The notes: generated by a model from the letters alone, not told the origin. DNA of 14,124 nucleotides from Bacteroidales bacterium (GCA_004555955.1 SFJG01000054.1:1-14124), one strand, 5' to 3'; positions 1-8,029 are shown, counted from the stretch's first letter. Program-made: numbers and translations.

Positions 1-3000
1 GTGGTTTCGTAGAGCGGCAATGTGTAGCCATCGTCGACTACGTTTCCGTTTTCGAGGGTCGGCGTGCTGTTGTCGATTGTGTAGACAATCTTGATGAAGT
101 CATCAAATCCGCCGCGCTTTTGTGCAGCCAATGCCGACGGAGCCTTGCCGCTTGCGCTCGAGATTTCGTTGACGCTGAGCGTTACTTCCGTTCCGTAGGG
201 ATATTTGCCCGATTCGAGCGACATACCCACTTTTTCGGTCGACGAACTTACGGTCGACCATACGCAGTAGTCGTAGCCTGAAGCGCGTTGTTGGTCGTTG
301 CTCCAGCCGTCGGGGGTGTAGAATTCCGGACCGATTTTGACAGCCACAGTGCCGTTTGTGCCGTAAACTTCAGCGCAGAAGCAAGAGTTGTTTGTGCGGA
401 GCACGCGCACTTCGCTTTGGTTGGTGATTCCTGCGGCTTTACGGACATCGATTAGGGCTTTGATGGCTTCCTTATTGTCGCGCCAGTGCGGCCAGAACAC
501 GCAGGGCGTACCGGGCATCATAAGCATGAACGCATTGGCAGCCATTACGTTGTTGGGTAGTGCGCAGTCGCGGTAGGTGTCGTGGTTGTCGACGAAGGTT
601 ACCGAGTAGCGCTGGAATCCGTTGTCGTGGATAAGTCCGCACGGTTGGTCGAGCGTGCCGTAGCGTTTCCAGCAGAGTTTCGAGTAGTCGCCGGAAGCCA
701 TAGCCTCGTTGATGGCGAACTTGAAGGGGAAGTCGAATGCTGCGGAGTTCATATTCGTGCCGCGAATCCAGTTGGCAACGGCGTCGAAGTTTGCGTCCCA
801 GTATTCGCCAACGGAGTAGCGAGCGCCTGCCGAGCGGTTGTATTCGTCGTTGTAGCAGGGCGAGTAGCCTTTCACCATGTCGTAACGCCAGCCGATGTAG
901 CCGAGGTCGTTCTTCAAGAAGTCGAGATAAGCCTTGATGCCGGCGCGTACTTGTGCGTTCGTGTGGTCGAGGTCGCGGAACCCGTTAAAGTCGTCGCCGG
1001 TGTCGGCAGCGCCTGTCGGCTTTTCTTGACCTTCTACCCAATTTACTTCGTCGGTGCAGCAGATAGCCCACGGACCCCACGAGTAGGTTACACCCTTGTA
1101 GGTCTCGGTCGGGAAGTCGGTCCAATTGGTAACGCCGGCGCGGTGGTTGATTACGACGTCTTCGATGATGCCTGTGCCTTTGCTCTTGAACGTATTAATC
1201 ATGTTGCGCAGTTCGGATTCGCTACCGAATGAAGAGTTGTGGTTCGACATCCAATAGACGGGGTCGTAGCCCATACTTGGAGACCAACTGCTTTTGCCGC
1301 TGTTAGGCACCCAGATTAGGTCGAAATATTGTGACAATTCATCGGATTGCGAAGTTAGGGCTGCCCAGTTGGTTTCGTCGTATGAATCCCAATAGAAACC
1401 TTGGAGCATAACGCCGGCGTAGTTCGACGGCCAAGCGTTGCTGTCGTCGCCGGGCGTTTCGCTGATAGTCGACGGGTCGACAGCAGAAACGGTTATGTCT
1501 TGACCTGATGCTGCGTTGACAACGTAGTAGGTGTCGGAAGTTATTCCGGTGATGTCGACAGTCTTGTCGGTGCCGTTGTTGATGATAATGTTAACCGGGC
1601 TGTTCGAGAAGGTGTATTTATTCCAAGCAACATTGTTGATTGTCGACGTTGTAGTGATAGCCGTGCCGGGCCACTCGCCGAGCAGTTTGTTGCCGTCGTT
1701 GTCCCAAGCGTAGTAGTAGAGCGTAGTCCACGTTGACGGTTTTTTGACGTAGACGGTCACGGGAGTTACGGGAGTGGCGTTGGCTTTTACTTTGTAGGTT
1801 GCAGTCGAAGCGTTCGACATAACGATGCCCGATACGCTGACAACGGCTTTGAGAGTAACTGCGCCGTTGATTGTGTAGGTTGCGCCGTTGCTGACTTGTG
1901 TACCGTTGCTTTCCGTTGGCGTAGAGCCATCGGTAGTATATATGATTTTTGCGTTGGTAGCGTCTTCGATGTTGCTGATGTTCATCGTGACGGTTGTGCC
2001 TTTGTCGTATGTACCGGATGCTTTGGAGAATGCAACCGACGAGTTTGCGCCGACGATTTTCGACGCCGTAGTGCCTGAAGTCAGAGCGAAATAGGTTTCG
2101 GCGCTGATTCCTTCAAGGTTGTTTGTCTGTTTTCCGTTGGCGTCGTTGAAGATAATGTTGACGGGCTTTGTGCTGAACGTGTAGTAGTACCACTTGTTGC
2201 AGCCGATAGTTTTTGTCGACGTGATTTTCGTTCCGGGCCAGTCGCCGATGAGTCGTGTGCCGGCGTCGTCCCAAGCATAGACGTAGACAGAACTCCACGA
2301 CGGGTCTTTGAAGTATACTGTATAGGCGTCGCAACTGATTGTATATGTAGCGGTTACCGGCTCCGACATGATTACTCCGGCTTCAACTACGCATGCTTTA
2401 ACGACAACGTTTTTCGACAGGGTCAATTTGCTGCCCGACGATACTTGTTTGCCGTTGGAGAGCGAAGGCGTAGAGCCGTCGGTGGTGTAGATAATCTTTG
2501 CGTTTGCCTTGTTGGAGCAGTTGCTGATGCTCATCGTAACGGATGTTCCCGACGCGTATGAGCCGGAGGCTTTGTTGAACGACACTGTCGAATTTGCGCC
2601 ATAGACACGCGTTGCCGTTGTTCCGCTCACTACATAGTAGGAGTCTTCCGTGATGCCTGTAATGTCGTCGGTTTGTGATGTTCCGTTGTTGAAAATCACG
2701 TTCATTGGCGTGATTCCGGCAGGGAAAGTGCAGTAGGTCCAAGTGTTTGCGCCAACTGCTTTGGTGGTTGTGATGGTTGAGCCGGGCCATGCACCGAGGT
2801 GGGTGTGGTCGGCATTGTCCCATGCGTAGATGTTGGTTTTGCCCCATTCCGGTGCCAATGAGTAGACGGTTATCGGTGAAGCATTGATGTTGGTGGTTCC
2901 TTCGTAGAAGTTTGTCACCGTGATTTCCGTACCCGATGTTGAATCGAGTTTGTAGTAGGTTGTCGAAGTGATGCCTTCGATGTTGACGGTCTGGTCGGTG

Positions 3001-3254
3001 CCGTTGTTAAAAATCACATTGGCACTTGTTACCGATTGTGCAAAAGTGACCGAATACCATTCGTATCCGTTGAACGTTTTCGTTGTGGTTACGGTCTTTC
3101 CGGGCCATGCGCCTACTAATGGATTACCTGAAGCGTCCCAGGCATACACATTTACCTTTGACCATGATGGTTTCATAAGGTTAACTGTAATGTCTGCTTG
3201 GATTTGAGGTATCGCTATTAGTAGCGCTGTCAAAGCAACAAAGAGTTTTTTCAT
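1..3254 (-). CDS. Secreted multimodular GH13 alpha-amylase, partial (3' end outside window)
   Basis: Hydrolyses alpha-1,4-glucan (starch or glycogen) outside the cytoplasm. The frame is open from the ATG at 3254 to the window edge (1084 codons) with no stop, so the C-terminus is missing. Residues 1-20 are a signal peptide (MKKLFVALTALLIAIPQIQA). Four CBM26-like modules follow, each with a YAWD motif (Y at residues 37, 143, 326 and 515), then a G-x-WPG motif and an NNG/QT motif. Chitobiase-C-terminal-like modules with a YTTDGSTP-type motif (Y at 256, 439, 1058) separate modules 2/3 and 3/4 and follow the catalytic domain. The GH13 core starts near residue 612 (YAGVMLQGFYWDS). Region I is DVVINHR (699-705); the nucleophile is D792 in GWRYDMVKG, the acid/base E817 in GEYWD, and the transition-state Asp D892 in FVDNHDT. 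All are intact, so it should be active. Whether it ends in a T9SS sorting domain cannot be seen. Confidence 0.95.
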   Translation of the reverse strand, partial: MKKLFVALTALLIAIPQIQADITVNLMKPSWSKVNVYAWDASGNPLVGAWPGKTVTTTKTFNGYEWYSVTFAQSVTSANVIFNNGTDQTVNIEGITSTTYYKLDSTSGTEITVTNFYEGTTNINASPITVYSLAPEWGKTNIYAWDNADHTHLGAWPGSTITTTKAVGANTWTYCTFPAGITPMNVIFNNGTSQTDDITGITEDSYYVVSGTTATRVYGANSTVSFNKASGSYASGTSVTMSISNCSNKANAKIIYTTDGSTPSLSNGKQVSSGSKLTLSKNVVVKACVVEAGVIMSEPVTATYTISCDAYTVYFKDPSWSSVYVYAWDDAGTRLIGDWPGTKITSTKTIGCNKWYYYTFSTKPVNIIFNDANGKQTNNLEGISAETYFALTSGTTASKIVGANSSVAFSKASGTYDKGTTVTMNISNIEDATNAKIIYTTDGSTPTESNGTQVSNGATYTINGAVTLKAVVSVSGIVMSNASTATYKVKANATPVTPVTVYVKKPSTWTTLYYYAWDNDGNKLLGEWPGTAITTTSTINNVAWNKYTFSNSPVNIIINNGTDKTVDITGITSDTYYVVNAASGQDITVSAVDPSTISETPGDDSNAWPSNYAGVMLQGFYWDSYDETNWAALTSQSDELSQYFDLIWVPNSGKSSWSPSMGYDPVYWMSNHNSSFGSESELRNMINTFKSKGTGIIEDVVINHRAGVTNWTDFPTETYKGVTYSWGPWAICCTDEVNWVEGQEKPTGAADTGDDFNGFRDLDHTNAQVRAGIKAYLDFLKNDLGYIGWRYDMVKGYSPCYNDEYNRSAGARYSVGEYWDANFDAVANWIRGTNMNSAAFDFPFKFAINEAMASGDYSKLCWKRYGTLDQPCGLIHDNGFQRYSVTFVDNHDTYRDCALPNNVMAANAFMLMMPGTPCVFWPHWRDNKEAIKALIDVRKAAGITNQSEVRVLRTNNSCFCAEVYGTNGTVAVKIGPEFYTPDGWSNDQQRASGYDYCVWSTVSSSTEKVGMSLESGKYPYGTEVTLSVNEISSASGKAPSALAAQKRGGFDDFIKIVYTIDNSTPTLENGNVVDDGYTLPLYET

Positions 3255-3289
3255 AGGTGTTAATTATTAAGTTTTTAGATTGCGGATTG

Positions 3290-3297
3290 CAAAAATA
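3290..3297 (-). promoter_or_regulatory. Probable -7 box of the amylase gene
   Basis: Read on the minus strand this is TATTTTTG, which matches the Bacteroidetes -7 consensus TAnnTTTG. It lies 35 nt upstream of the amylase ATG, giving a leader of about 30 nt. No clear TTTG was found at the expected -33 distance, so the call rests on one element. The rest of 3255-3378 is AT-rich and shows nothing else supportable. Confidence 0.5.
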
Positions 3298-3378
3298 GTA
3301 ACTTATTTGTGGAAATTTCTTAAGGAAATGTTTAAATAATGTTAATTTGTTGTTTTTTTAGCGTTTTGGCTGAAGAGC

Positions 3379-3912
3379 CTATTTGCGTATAATAGAGAAG
3401 TTTACGCTACCGTATATGCGGTGGTCAACAAAACCGGGAAGTGTGCTGAAGTCGTAAGCTCGAGAGTGTTCGATGATGAAAAATCCGTCGGGCTTAAGGA
3501 TGTCGGCTTGTAGCACGAGTTGGGGGATTTCGCCGAAGCGCGGCAGGTCGTATGGCGGGTCGGCGAAAATGAAGTCGAACTTTTCGTGAGGAGCAGCCAG
3601 GAACTTAAACACGTCGCCTTTGATAAGGTTTAGGTTCTGCTCTCCGAGTTGCTCGGCGGTGCGTCGGATGAAAGCGTACTGGGTCATTGCTTTTTCGACG
3701 GCAGTAACGCGAGCGGCACCGCGCGACAGCAGCTCGAGGCTGATTGCGCCAGTTCCTGCGAATAGGTCGAGTGCTTCGATGCCGTCGATGTCAATAAGAT
3801 TTTCGATGACGTTGAAGATGTTTTCGCGGGCAAAGTCGGTGGTCGGTCGTGCGGTGATATTTTTAGGCACGTCGAAACGTCGGCGGCCGTATTTTCCTCG
3901 GATTATTCGCAT
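3379..3912 (-). CDS. rsmD: 16S rRNA (guanine(966)-N2)-methyltransferase RsmD
   Basis: SAM-dependent methyltransferase that modifies G966 (E. coli numbering) of 16S rRNA during 30S assembly in the cytoplasm. The 177-aa protein is close to the family's usual length. It shows the family N-terminus MRIIRGKYGRR, the RPTTDFARENIFN segment (22-34), the SAM-binding loop DLFAGTG (49-55) and the catalytic FADPPY motif (DPPY at 118-121). The start ATG lies inside the 3' end of the upstream DUF3822 gene (10-nt overlap), which suggests translational coupling. DUF3822 next to rsmD is, from memory, a recurring Bacteroidetes arrangement. No convincing intrinsic terminator follows the stop: the small GGCT-CTTC-AGCC hairpin at 3369-3380 is not followed by a T tract on this strand. 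Confidence 0.95.
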   Translation of the reverse strand: MRIIRGKYGRRRFDVPKNITARPTTDFARENIFNVIENLIDIDGIEALDLFAGTGAISLELLSRGAARVTAVEKAMTQYAFIRRTAEQLGEQNLNLIKGDVFKFLAAPHEKFDFIFADPPYDLPRFGEIPQLVLQADILKPDGFFIIEHSRAYDFSTLPGFVDHRIYGSVNFSIIRK

Positions 3913-4724
3913 AACGGTATAACAATTAAGTCGAACGGGGCTATCATGGCATTTTTACCCAATTTGAGCAGTTGTGCGGGGAATATGGTCTGAATCACCG
4001 TTTTAACGTACTTGCGCAACTCCGGCAGCAAGGCTTTTTTCTGCTCTTTGTCGCCCATGATGTGCAGTTCGTCGCTGTCGTTCATTTCGAGGGTTCGCCA
4101 AACATTTATTATATAGTATAGAGCGTCGGTCTCGGTGGAGAAATCGAAACGGTTGGCGAAGAAGAGTTGTCCGTTGCGCAGCGCCACTATTTCGAGGCAT
4201 CGGTCGCAGACGTAGGCATACATTTTGCGCTCGGCGCCGTATATGTCTTTTTGGCGAAGAAACTTAATAATCGGAGTAAGCGCGTGTTGCGTCGGCGGAT
4301 TGTCGAACGTACGTCGTAGGAAGGAGTCGATTGCGGGGTCGATGCCGTAGGCAATGTCGGCGCCTACTTCCGGGATACGGTCGACGGCAACAACAGACTT
4401 GTCGTTGGGATATAAGTTGCGAAAATATTTCTCGGCGCGAGCATTTTCGCCTGCGGTAAACTCCTCGGGGACAATCACAAATCGTGTGCTGTCGATGAGG
4501 AAGCGGCGTTTGCCGAAATCGTAGAGAAAAAACCGATTGTCGTAGATGGCGGCTTCCAACTGCTTGTGCACCGCCTGGTCGGGGCTGTCGAAGGCGAATT
4601 GACCGAAGGTCAACGTGCCCTCGTCCATCGAGCTGTGCATGGCATAGGTGATGCTGTCGGCGCTAATCCGCGCCGACAGATTCCACACCTCGGGATGCTG
4701 TATTTCGATGCTTATCGGTTCCAT
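3903..4724 (-). CDS. DUF3822 family protein
   Basis: A 273-aa cytoplasmic protein with no signal peptide or membrane segment, recognised as DUF3822 by overall sequence (MEPISIEIQHPEVWNLSARIS at the N-terminus) and by its position directly before rsmD. The biochemical function is not established. Family members have been suggested to have an actin/hexokinase-like (ASKHA) fold, but I see no decisive catalytic motif, so this is not evidence for ATPase activity. The stop codon overlaps the rsmD start by 10 nt, so the two proteins are made from one mRNA. The ATG lies 45 nt beyond the ddh stop, close enough for the gene to belong to the ddh operon. It has a lone -7-like box very near its start (see findings). 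Confidence 0.8.
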   Translation of the reverse strand: MEPISIEIQHPEVWNLSARISADSITYAMHSSMDEGTLTFGQFAFDSPDQAVHKQLEAAIYDNRFFLYDFGKRRFLIDSTRFVIVPEEFTAGENARAEKYFRNLYPNDKSVVAVDRIPEVGADIAYGIDPAIDSFLRRTFDNPPTQHALTPIIKFLRQKDIYGAERKMYAYVCDRCLEIVALRNGQLFFANRFDFSTETDALYYIINVWRTLEMNDSDELHIMGDKEQKKALLPELRKYVKTVIQTIFPAQLLKLGKNAMIAPFDLIVIPLCE

Positions 4725-4769
4725 TTCTCTACAAAAATACGAAATCTTTTCGAAATAGATGGTAAGCTG

Positions 4770-5657
4770 TTATACCAAATGACTGATGAGCGTTTCGCGG
4801 TCGCCGGCAAGCAGGTCGATTACGGGGATTTCAATCATCGTGTATGCGCCGGGCTTTTGGCGCATCGAAGCGCGAGCCACGCCGACAAGGATTTGTGCAG
4901 TCAGCGCCGGGTTGTTGATGCTCATATTGAACTCAAATCGTTGATTTTGCGTTGTTCCCGACACGCCTTTGCGCACCATATTAACGCCGTGGCCCATGTC
5001 TTTTACGTTGTCGACGCTGTCGACTTCGATGACGTGAGTTTCGTCGCTTGCGAAGTAGGGGTCAGCCTTGATTCGTGCAGCCACTTGGTCGAGTTGGTAA
5101 CCTTCATGAAGCTCTACGTAGACCATGCGTCGGTGGATGCCGGTTCCCAGAGGAATAGTCATCGACAGAGCGGCTTTGACGCCTTCGATTGCTTTAACGG
5201 CAACGGTGTGTCCCATGCTCATACCCGGACCGAAGTTGGTGTAGGTGATGCCTTTGGGCGCACAGGCTTGCAAGAGAGTGCGGACAATCGAGTCGCTTCC
5301 GGGGTCCCATCCGGCGGAGATTATCGACACTTTACCCGCCTTGACTGCCGCTTCGTTGAGGGTGCGACGGAGGTCGGCAATCTGAGTGTGGATGTCGAAA
5401 CTGTCAACGGTGTTCATACCCAACGCCAATGCTTCGAGGGCGTATTCCTCCACCTTGCGCGTGGGCGTGCAAAGGATGGCTACGTCGGCATCGAGTTCGC
5501 CGAGGCTGCTTACTACCTTATATTTACTGATTTCTTCGGGGATGTCGGCAACGTTGCGTCGCACGATACCCGCAATTTCAAAGTCGTCGGCTTGTTTCAG
5601 AGCGTCGAGCACGTAGTGACCGATGTTGCCGTAGCCAACGATTGCTGCTTTTATCAT
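4770..5657 (-). CDS. ddh: meso-diaminopimelate D-dehydrogenase
   Basis: NADPH-dependent enzyme (EC 1.4.1.16) that reductively aminates L-2-amino-6-oxopimelate to meso-diaminopimelate in one step, supplying lysine and the peptidoglycan cross-linking residue. From the ATG at 5657 the protein is 295 aa. It begins MIKAAIVGYGNIGHYVL, with a Rossmann nucleotide-binding GYGNIG at residues 8-13. Other family segments are SIISAGWDPGSDS, NFGPGMSMGHTVAVK and the substrate-contact region around MVYVELHEG. An in-frame TTG at 5666 would add three residues (MLN), but the ATG directly before the conserved strand is the better start. It follows the beta-barrel gene by 19 nt, so it is probably cotranscribed with two envelope genes. 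There is no truncation or missing motif. Confidence 0.94.
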   Translation of the reverse strand: MIKAAIVGYGNIGHYVLDALKQADDFEIAGIVRRNVADIPEEISKYKVVSSLGELDADVAILCTPTRKVEEYALEALALGMNTVDSFDIHTQIADLRRTLNEAAVKAGKVSIISAGWDPGSDSIVRTLLQACAPKGITYTNFGPGMSMGHTVAVKAIEGVKAALSMTIPLGTGIHRRMVYVELHEGYQLDQVAARIKADPYFASDETHVIEVDSVDNVKDMGHGVNMVRKGVSGTTQNQRFEFNMSINNPALTAQILVGVARASMRQKPGAYTMIEIPVIDLLAGDRETLISHLV

Positions 5658-5676
5658 ATTCAACAAGTTTTATAGA

Positions 5677-6495
5677 TTAGAACATATAACCTACACCCAA
5701 ATTAAGGTAAATCGGGTGCATATCGAAAGTAATTGTGTTAAAGTTGCTGTGGAACACGTTGTTGATTCCCCAGGTAAGGTCGGCGTAGACTTTCAGGTGC
5801 TTGAAAGCAGTCCAGTCGGCGCCGATTTGCCAACCCCATTGGAAGTTGCGGAGGTTGTCGGAGAAGTCGTATGAAGCGGTGTGTCGCTCGATGTGTTGAT
5901 TTCCGGCTTCGTCGACGATTAGTTCGTCTTCGAAGACGGTTTTCAAGCCTGTCGGGTCGCCTTCGCGGAGATAACCGTCGTAGACGTAACCTTCGAATGT
6001 TCCGTCGAAGAGCCAGGAGAAGAACAGTCCGGCTTTGATGTTTGTGCGCGGGTGCACGCGATAGACGCCAACCACGGGGAATGTCAAGTAGGAGTTGCGA
6101 ACTGCAGTTTGCACGCCGCCGGTCCAGCGACCTGCCACTTTTGCGCCGTCGTCGCCGATAATTTCCATACCGTAGTTTTTCACCGTTGCTTTAGTGGTCA
6201 TGTTCTTGTTTTCGACCTTTACGCCGAATTGCACGCCCCAGCGATTGTCGCGACCAAGACGTTTTGTGAAGTCGGCTTCGAGTGATAGCGGCACCGTCGG
6301 GTTGAAGCTGTCGAGGCTACGGATTTCTTCAGGAAGAGGGAGGGGCGAAACGCCGCCGATGTTGTATCCGGCGCGGAGTTCGATTTCCCAATTGCGAAGC
6401 GAAGCGTTGATGAGAGCTTGCGTGCGGCTCTCTTGAGCCGATAGTGTTGTTACGGCTGCAATGGCTATGATTGTTGTGAGGATATATCGTTTCAT
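5677..6495 (-). CDS. Outer-membrane beta-barrel protein
   Basis: A 272-aa exported protein. Residues 1-20 form a signal peptide (MKRYILTTIIAIAAVTTLSA, cleaved before Q). The mature part alternates hydrophobic and polar residues in aromatic-rich strands (WEIELRAGYNIGG, WGVQFGVKVE, LKVYADLTWGINN). It ends LNLGVGYMF, a terminal Phe strand typical of the signal recognised by the BAM complex. This supports a barrel of roughly eight to twelve strands in the outer membrane; the exact count needs modelling. No enzymatic residues are recognisable, and it resembles the broad PorT/OmpW-like group only in general features. It starts 17 nt after the PCMD lipoprotein gene and ends 19 nt before ddh, so the three genes form a tight operon. 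Pairing of a PCMD lipoprotein with a barrel suggests a shared surface role, which is inference. Confidence 0.8.
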   Translation of the reverse strand: MKRYILTTIIAIAAVTTLSAQESRTQALINASLRNWEIELRAGYNIGGVSPLPLPEEIRSLDSFNPTVPLSLEADFTKRLGRDNRWGVQFGVKVENKNMTTKATVKNYGMEIIGDDGAKVAGRWTGGVQTAVRNSYLTFPVVGVYRVHPRTNIKAGLFFSWLFDGTFEGYVYDGYLREGDPTGLKTVFEDELIVDEAGNQHIERHTASYDFSDNLRNFQWGWQIGADWTAFKHLKVYADLTWGINNVFHSNFNTITFDMHPIYLNLGVGYMF

Positions 6496-6512
6496 AGTGA
6501 TAGTTTGGATTT

Positions 6513-7799
6513 TTAGTGATGCACTTTGAGGTCTTTAACGTCGAGGATGCTGCCCACGGCACCTTCAAATTGGTCGCCGTCGACGCTCGAAGAAATGACA
6601 ATACCAATTTTATATTTACCCATTGCGAGTCCGGAAGGGTCTAATTCGGGAGCATTGGTGGCTACTTCGAAGGGCACGTCGAACGTAACCCAATCGTTGC
6701 TCACATGAGCGTCTTTGACCATCGCAATCGACACCAAGTTGGGGTGTTGGAAATTGTTTATGTGGATTTCGCCGTCGATGAAGTCGATGCGAGTTGCTTC
6801 GTTGCCTGTGTCGGCGAGGTAGAAGATGGCGTAGATGGAGAACATATCGAGTCTTCCTTCAACGACTTTTCCGTATTTGTCGGTAAAGACATCGCCGCGT
6901 TTGTAGCGATAAGCGCCGGTAAAGTGCGTCGGGTTGTAGCGGTAGGGCTCGCCGAATTTTGTGGCACCGCGCGGATTCTTGATGGCAAGACCGAGGTCGA
7001 ATATACCTTGGAACAGGTTTCCGGCAGCGATTGGCATCTTGACGGTTTTGCCGAACGAGCCTGTCGAGCGCGTTTCGAGGCGCAAGAAAGTCGGTACGGC
7101 AGGTGTGCCGTCGGGGTTGACGAAGTAGGTTGTGCCGTCGGTTACGTTCAGACGCATCTCAACATTGCCGGGCACGTCGACATCGTCGATGCCTTTGTCT
7201 TCACCGTAGACGGGTACTGTCGGGAAGAATTCCCAGATGTGCGGCTGATAGTCGGCAGGCTCTTTTCCGTATTTCTCTTTAGCCTTGACGTCGGCAACGC
7301 CGCAGAGCACGTAGCCCGGATTGCCCGATGCCCAAGTCATAACCACTTCGTTGTCGGCATCGATTTCCGACAAGATGGTGTATTTGTTGTTCGGGTCGAG
7401 ACGGTTGTTGTTGTAATTGTATTCCGACGGGATTTCTTTTTGGCTCACTTTTACCGGATAGCTTTTCGACCATTTCCCGTCTTGAGAAGTCACCGTATAA
7501 TATATGGTGTGGTCTTTTGCGTTGAGGAAGTCTTGGACGCTACCGCTTGCCGGCTCTATGGTTGCACCATCAGTGATGACAAACTCCGGCGCGATTTTAG
7601 AGATGTCGACGTCGGGCCGTATTTTCATTGATACGGTATAGTTGTCGATTTTAACAGCCTCGACAAGAATATCGTCGGGCACGGAGCACTGCAAGATGTC
7701 GCACTCCGTGTTTGGCGCTTCGTCTTGAATGCACGAGTTGAGCAACAGCATAACACATGCCATAGTTGCTATTCGTTCTAAGAATTTTTTCATATTCAT
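6513..7799 (-). CDS. PCMD-domain surface lipoprotein
   Basis: An exported lipoprotein with a C-terminal PCMD domain (putative carbohydrate metabolism domain), a Bacteroidetes family of unproven function thought to bind glycans. From the ATG at 7799 it is 428 aa. The lipobox LLNSC is followed by IQDEAP, acidic residues compatible with export to the cell surface. An Ig-like N-terminal part (about residues 35-120, ending YPVKVSQ) precedes the PCMD region. That region carries the diagnostic GNLFQGIF, KFGEPY and HFTGAYRYKRGDVF segments and runs to the C-terminus. Start choice: an in-frame TTG at 7802, ATG at 7799 and ATG at 7793 are all possible; the last gives the typical MKKF signal-peptide start. 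It is the first gene of the run with the barrel protein and ddh, behind a -7 box at 7832-7839. Confidence 0.85.
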   Translation of the reverse strand: MNMKKFLERIATMACVMLLLNSCIQDEAPNTECDILQCSVPDDILVEAVKIDNYTVSMKIRPDVDISKIAPEFVITDGATIEPASGSVQDFLNAKDHTIYYTVTSQDGKWSKSYPVKVSQKEIPSEYNYNNNRLDPNNKYTILSEIDADNEVVMTWASGNPGYVLCGVADVKAKEKYGKEPADYQPHIWEFFPTVPVYGEDKGIDDVDVPGNVEMRLNVTDGTTYFVNPDGTPAVPTFLRLETRSTGSFGKTVKMPIAAGNLFQGIFDLGLAIKNPRGATKFGEPYRYNPTHFTGAYRYKRGDVFTDKYGKVVEGRLDMFSIYAIFYLADTGNEATRIDFIDGEIHINNFQHPNLVSIAMVKDAHVSNDWVTFDVPFEVATNAPELDPSGLAMGKYKIGIVISSSVDGDQFEGAVGSILDVKDLKVHH

Positions 7800-7800
7800 C

Positions 7801-7822
7801 AATTTCGTATAAATTTCGTATA
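7801..7822. repeat. 11-bp tandem repeat in the PCMD gene leader
   Basis: AATTTCGTATA occurs twice back to back (7801-7811 and 7812-7822), directly before the PCMD start codon and inside the predicted 5' leader. Copy number could vary by slippage; any effect on translation is speculation. Confidence 0.8.
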
Positions 7823-7831
7823 AGTCGGCTG

Positions 7832-7839
7832 CAAAGTTA
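7832..7839 (-). promoter_or_regulatory. Probable -7 box for the PCMD-barrel-ddh operon
   Basis: On the minus strand this reads TAACTTTG, a perfect TAnnTTTG match and identical to the tRNA promoter's -7 box. It sits 32 nt upstream of the ATG at 7799. The region 19-21 nt further upstream is T-rich but lacks an exact TTTG. Confidence 0.55.
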
Positions 7840-7905
7840 GTGTAAATATTTGTAAAAATAGTAGATATGCTTATTTTTTTGAATCGCTAAACAAACTACG
7901 AATTA

Positions 7906-7942
7906 GCAAAAACAAAAAAGAGGTTGCCGATGGCAACCTCTT
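7906..7942 (-). terminator. Intrinsic terminator of the tRNA gene
   Basis: A perfect inverted repeat, AGAGGTTGCC / GGCAACCTCT (7919-7928 and 7932-7941), extendable by one A-T pair, with a 3-nt loop. On the minus strand it is followed by a T tract (TTTTTTGTTTTT). It lies a few bases beyond the tRNA 3' end. Confidence 0.88.
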
Positions 7943-7944
7943 CG

Positions 7945-8018
7945 TAGCGGGATCGAGAATTGAACTCGAGACCTCCGGGTTATGAATCCGACGCTCTAAC
8001 CAACTGAGCTATCCCGCC
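7945..8018 (-). tRNA. tRNA, anticodon CAT (elongator-type tRNA-Met; tRNA-Ile2 not excluded)
   Basis: The minus strand folds into a 74-nt cloverleaf. The acceptor stem GGCGGGA pairs with TCCCGCT (the terminal pair is G.U), the D arm is GCTC/GAGC, the anticodon loop is TTCATAA, the T stem TCGAG/CTCGA is perfect and the T loop is TTCAATT. The discriminator is A and CCA is not encoded. The D stem is elongator-type. CAT could also be the lysidine-modified isoleucine tRNA; sequence alone does not settle this, but methionine is the default. The anticodon stem has a T27.G43 wobble and an apparent A31xC39 mismatch (see findings). Confidence 0.93.
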
Positions 8019-8029
8019 TTTTGCGAGTG

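Noticed and set aside
582..1232. 216-codon plus-strand open frame
   Set aside because: Antisense to the amylase catalytic domain, whose active-site motifs are intact.
1500..3200. CRISPR-like or DNA tandem array, because of recurring motifs
   Set aside because: The recurring words encode duplicated protein modules (CBM26 and chitobiase-C-like) at irregular spacing; there are no constant repeats with unique spacers.
3369..3380. Terminator after rsmD
   Set aside because: The GGCT-CTTC-AGCC hairpin is only 4 bp and is followed by an A-rich stretch rather than a T tract on the coding strand.
4566..5675. 369-codon plus-strand open frame
   Set aside because: It lies antisense to ddh and the DUF3822 gene, both of which are well-supported families; its translation has no recognisable domain and reflects complementary codon bias.
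6705..7631. 308-codon plus-strand open frame
   Set aside because: Antisense to the PCMD lipoprotein gene, Val/Asp-rich, with no family resemblance.
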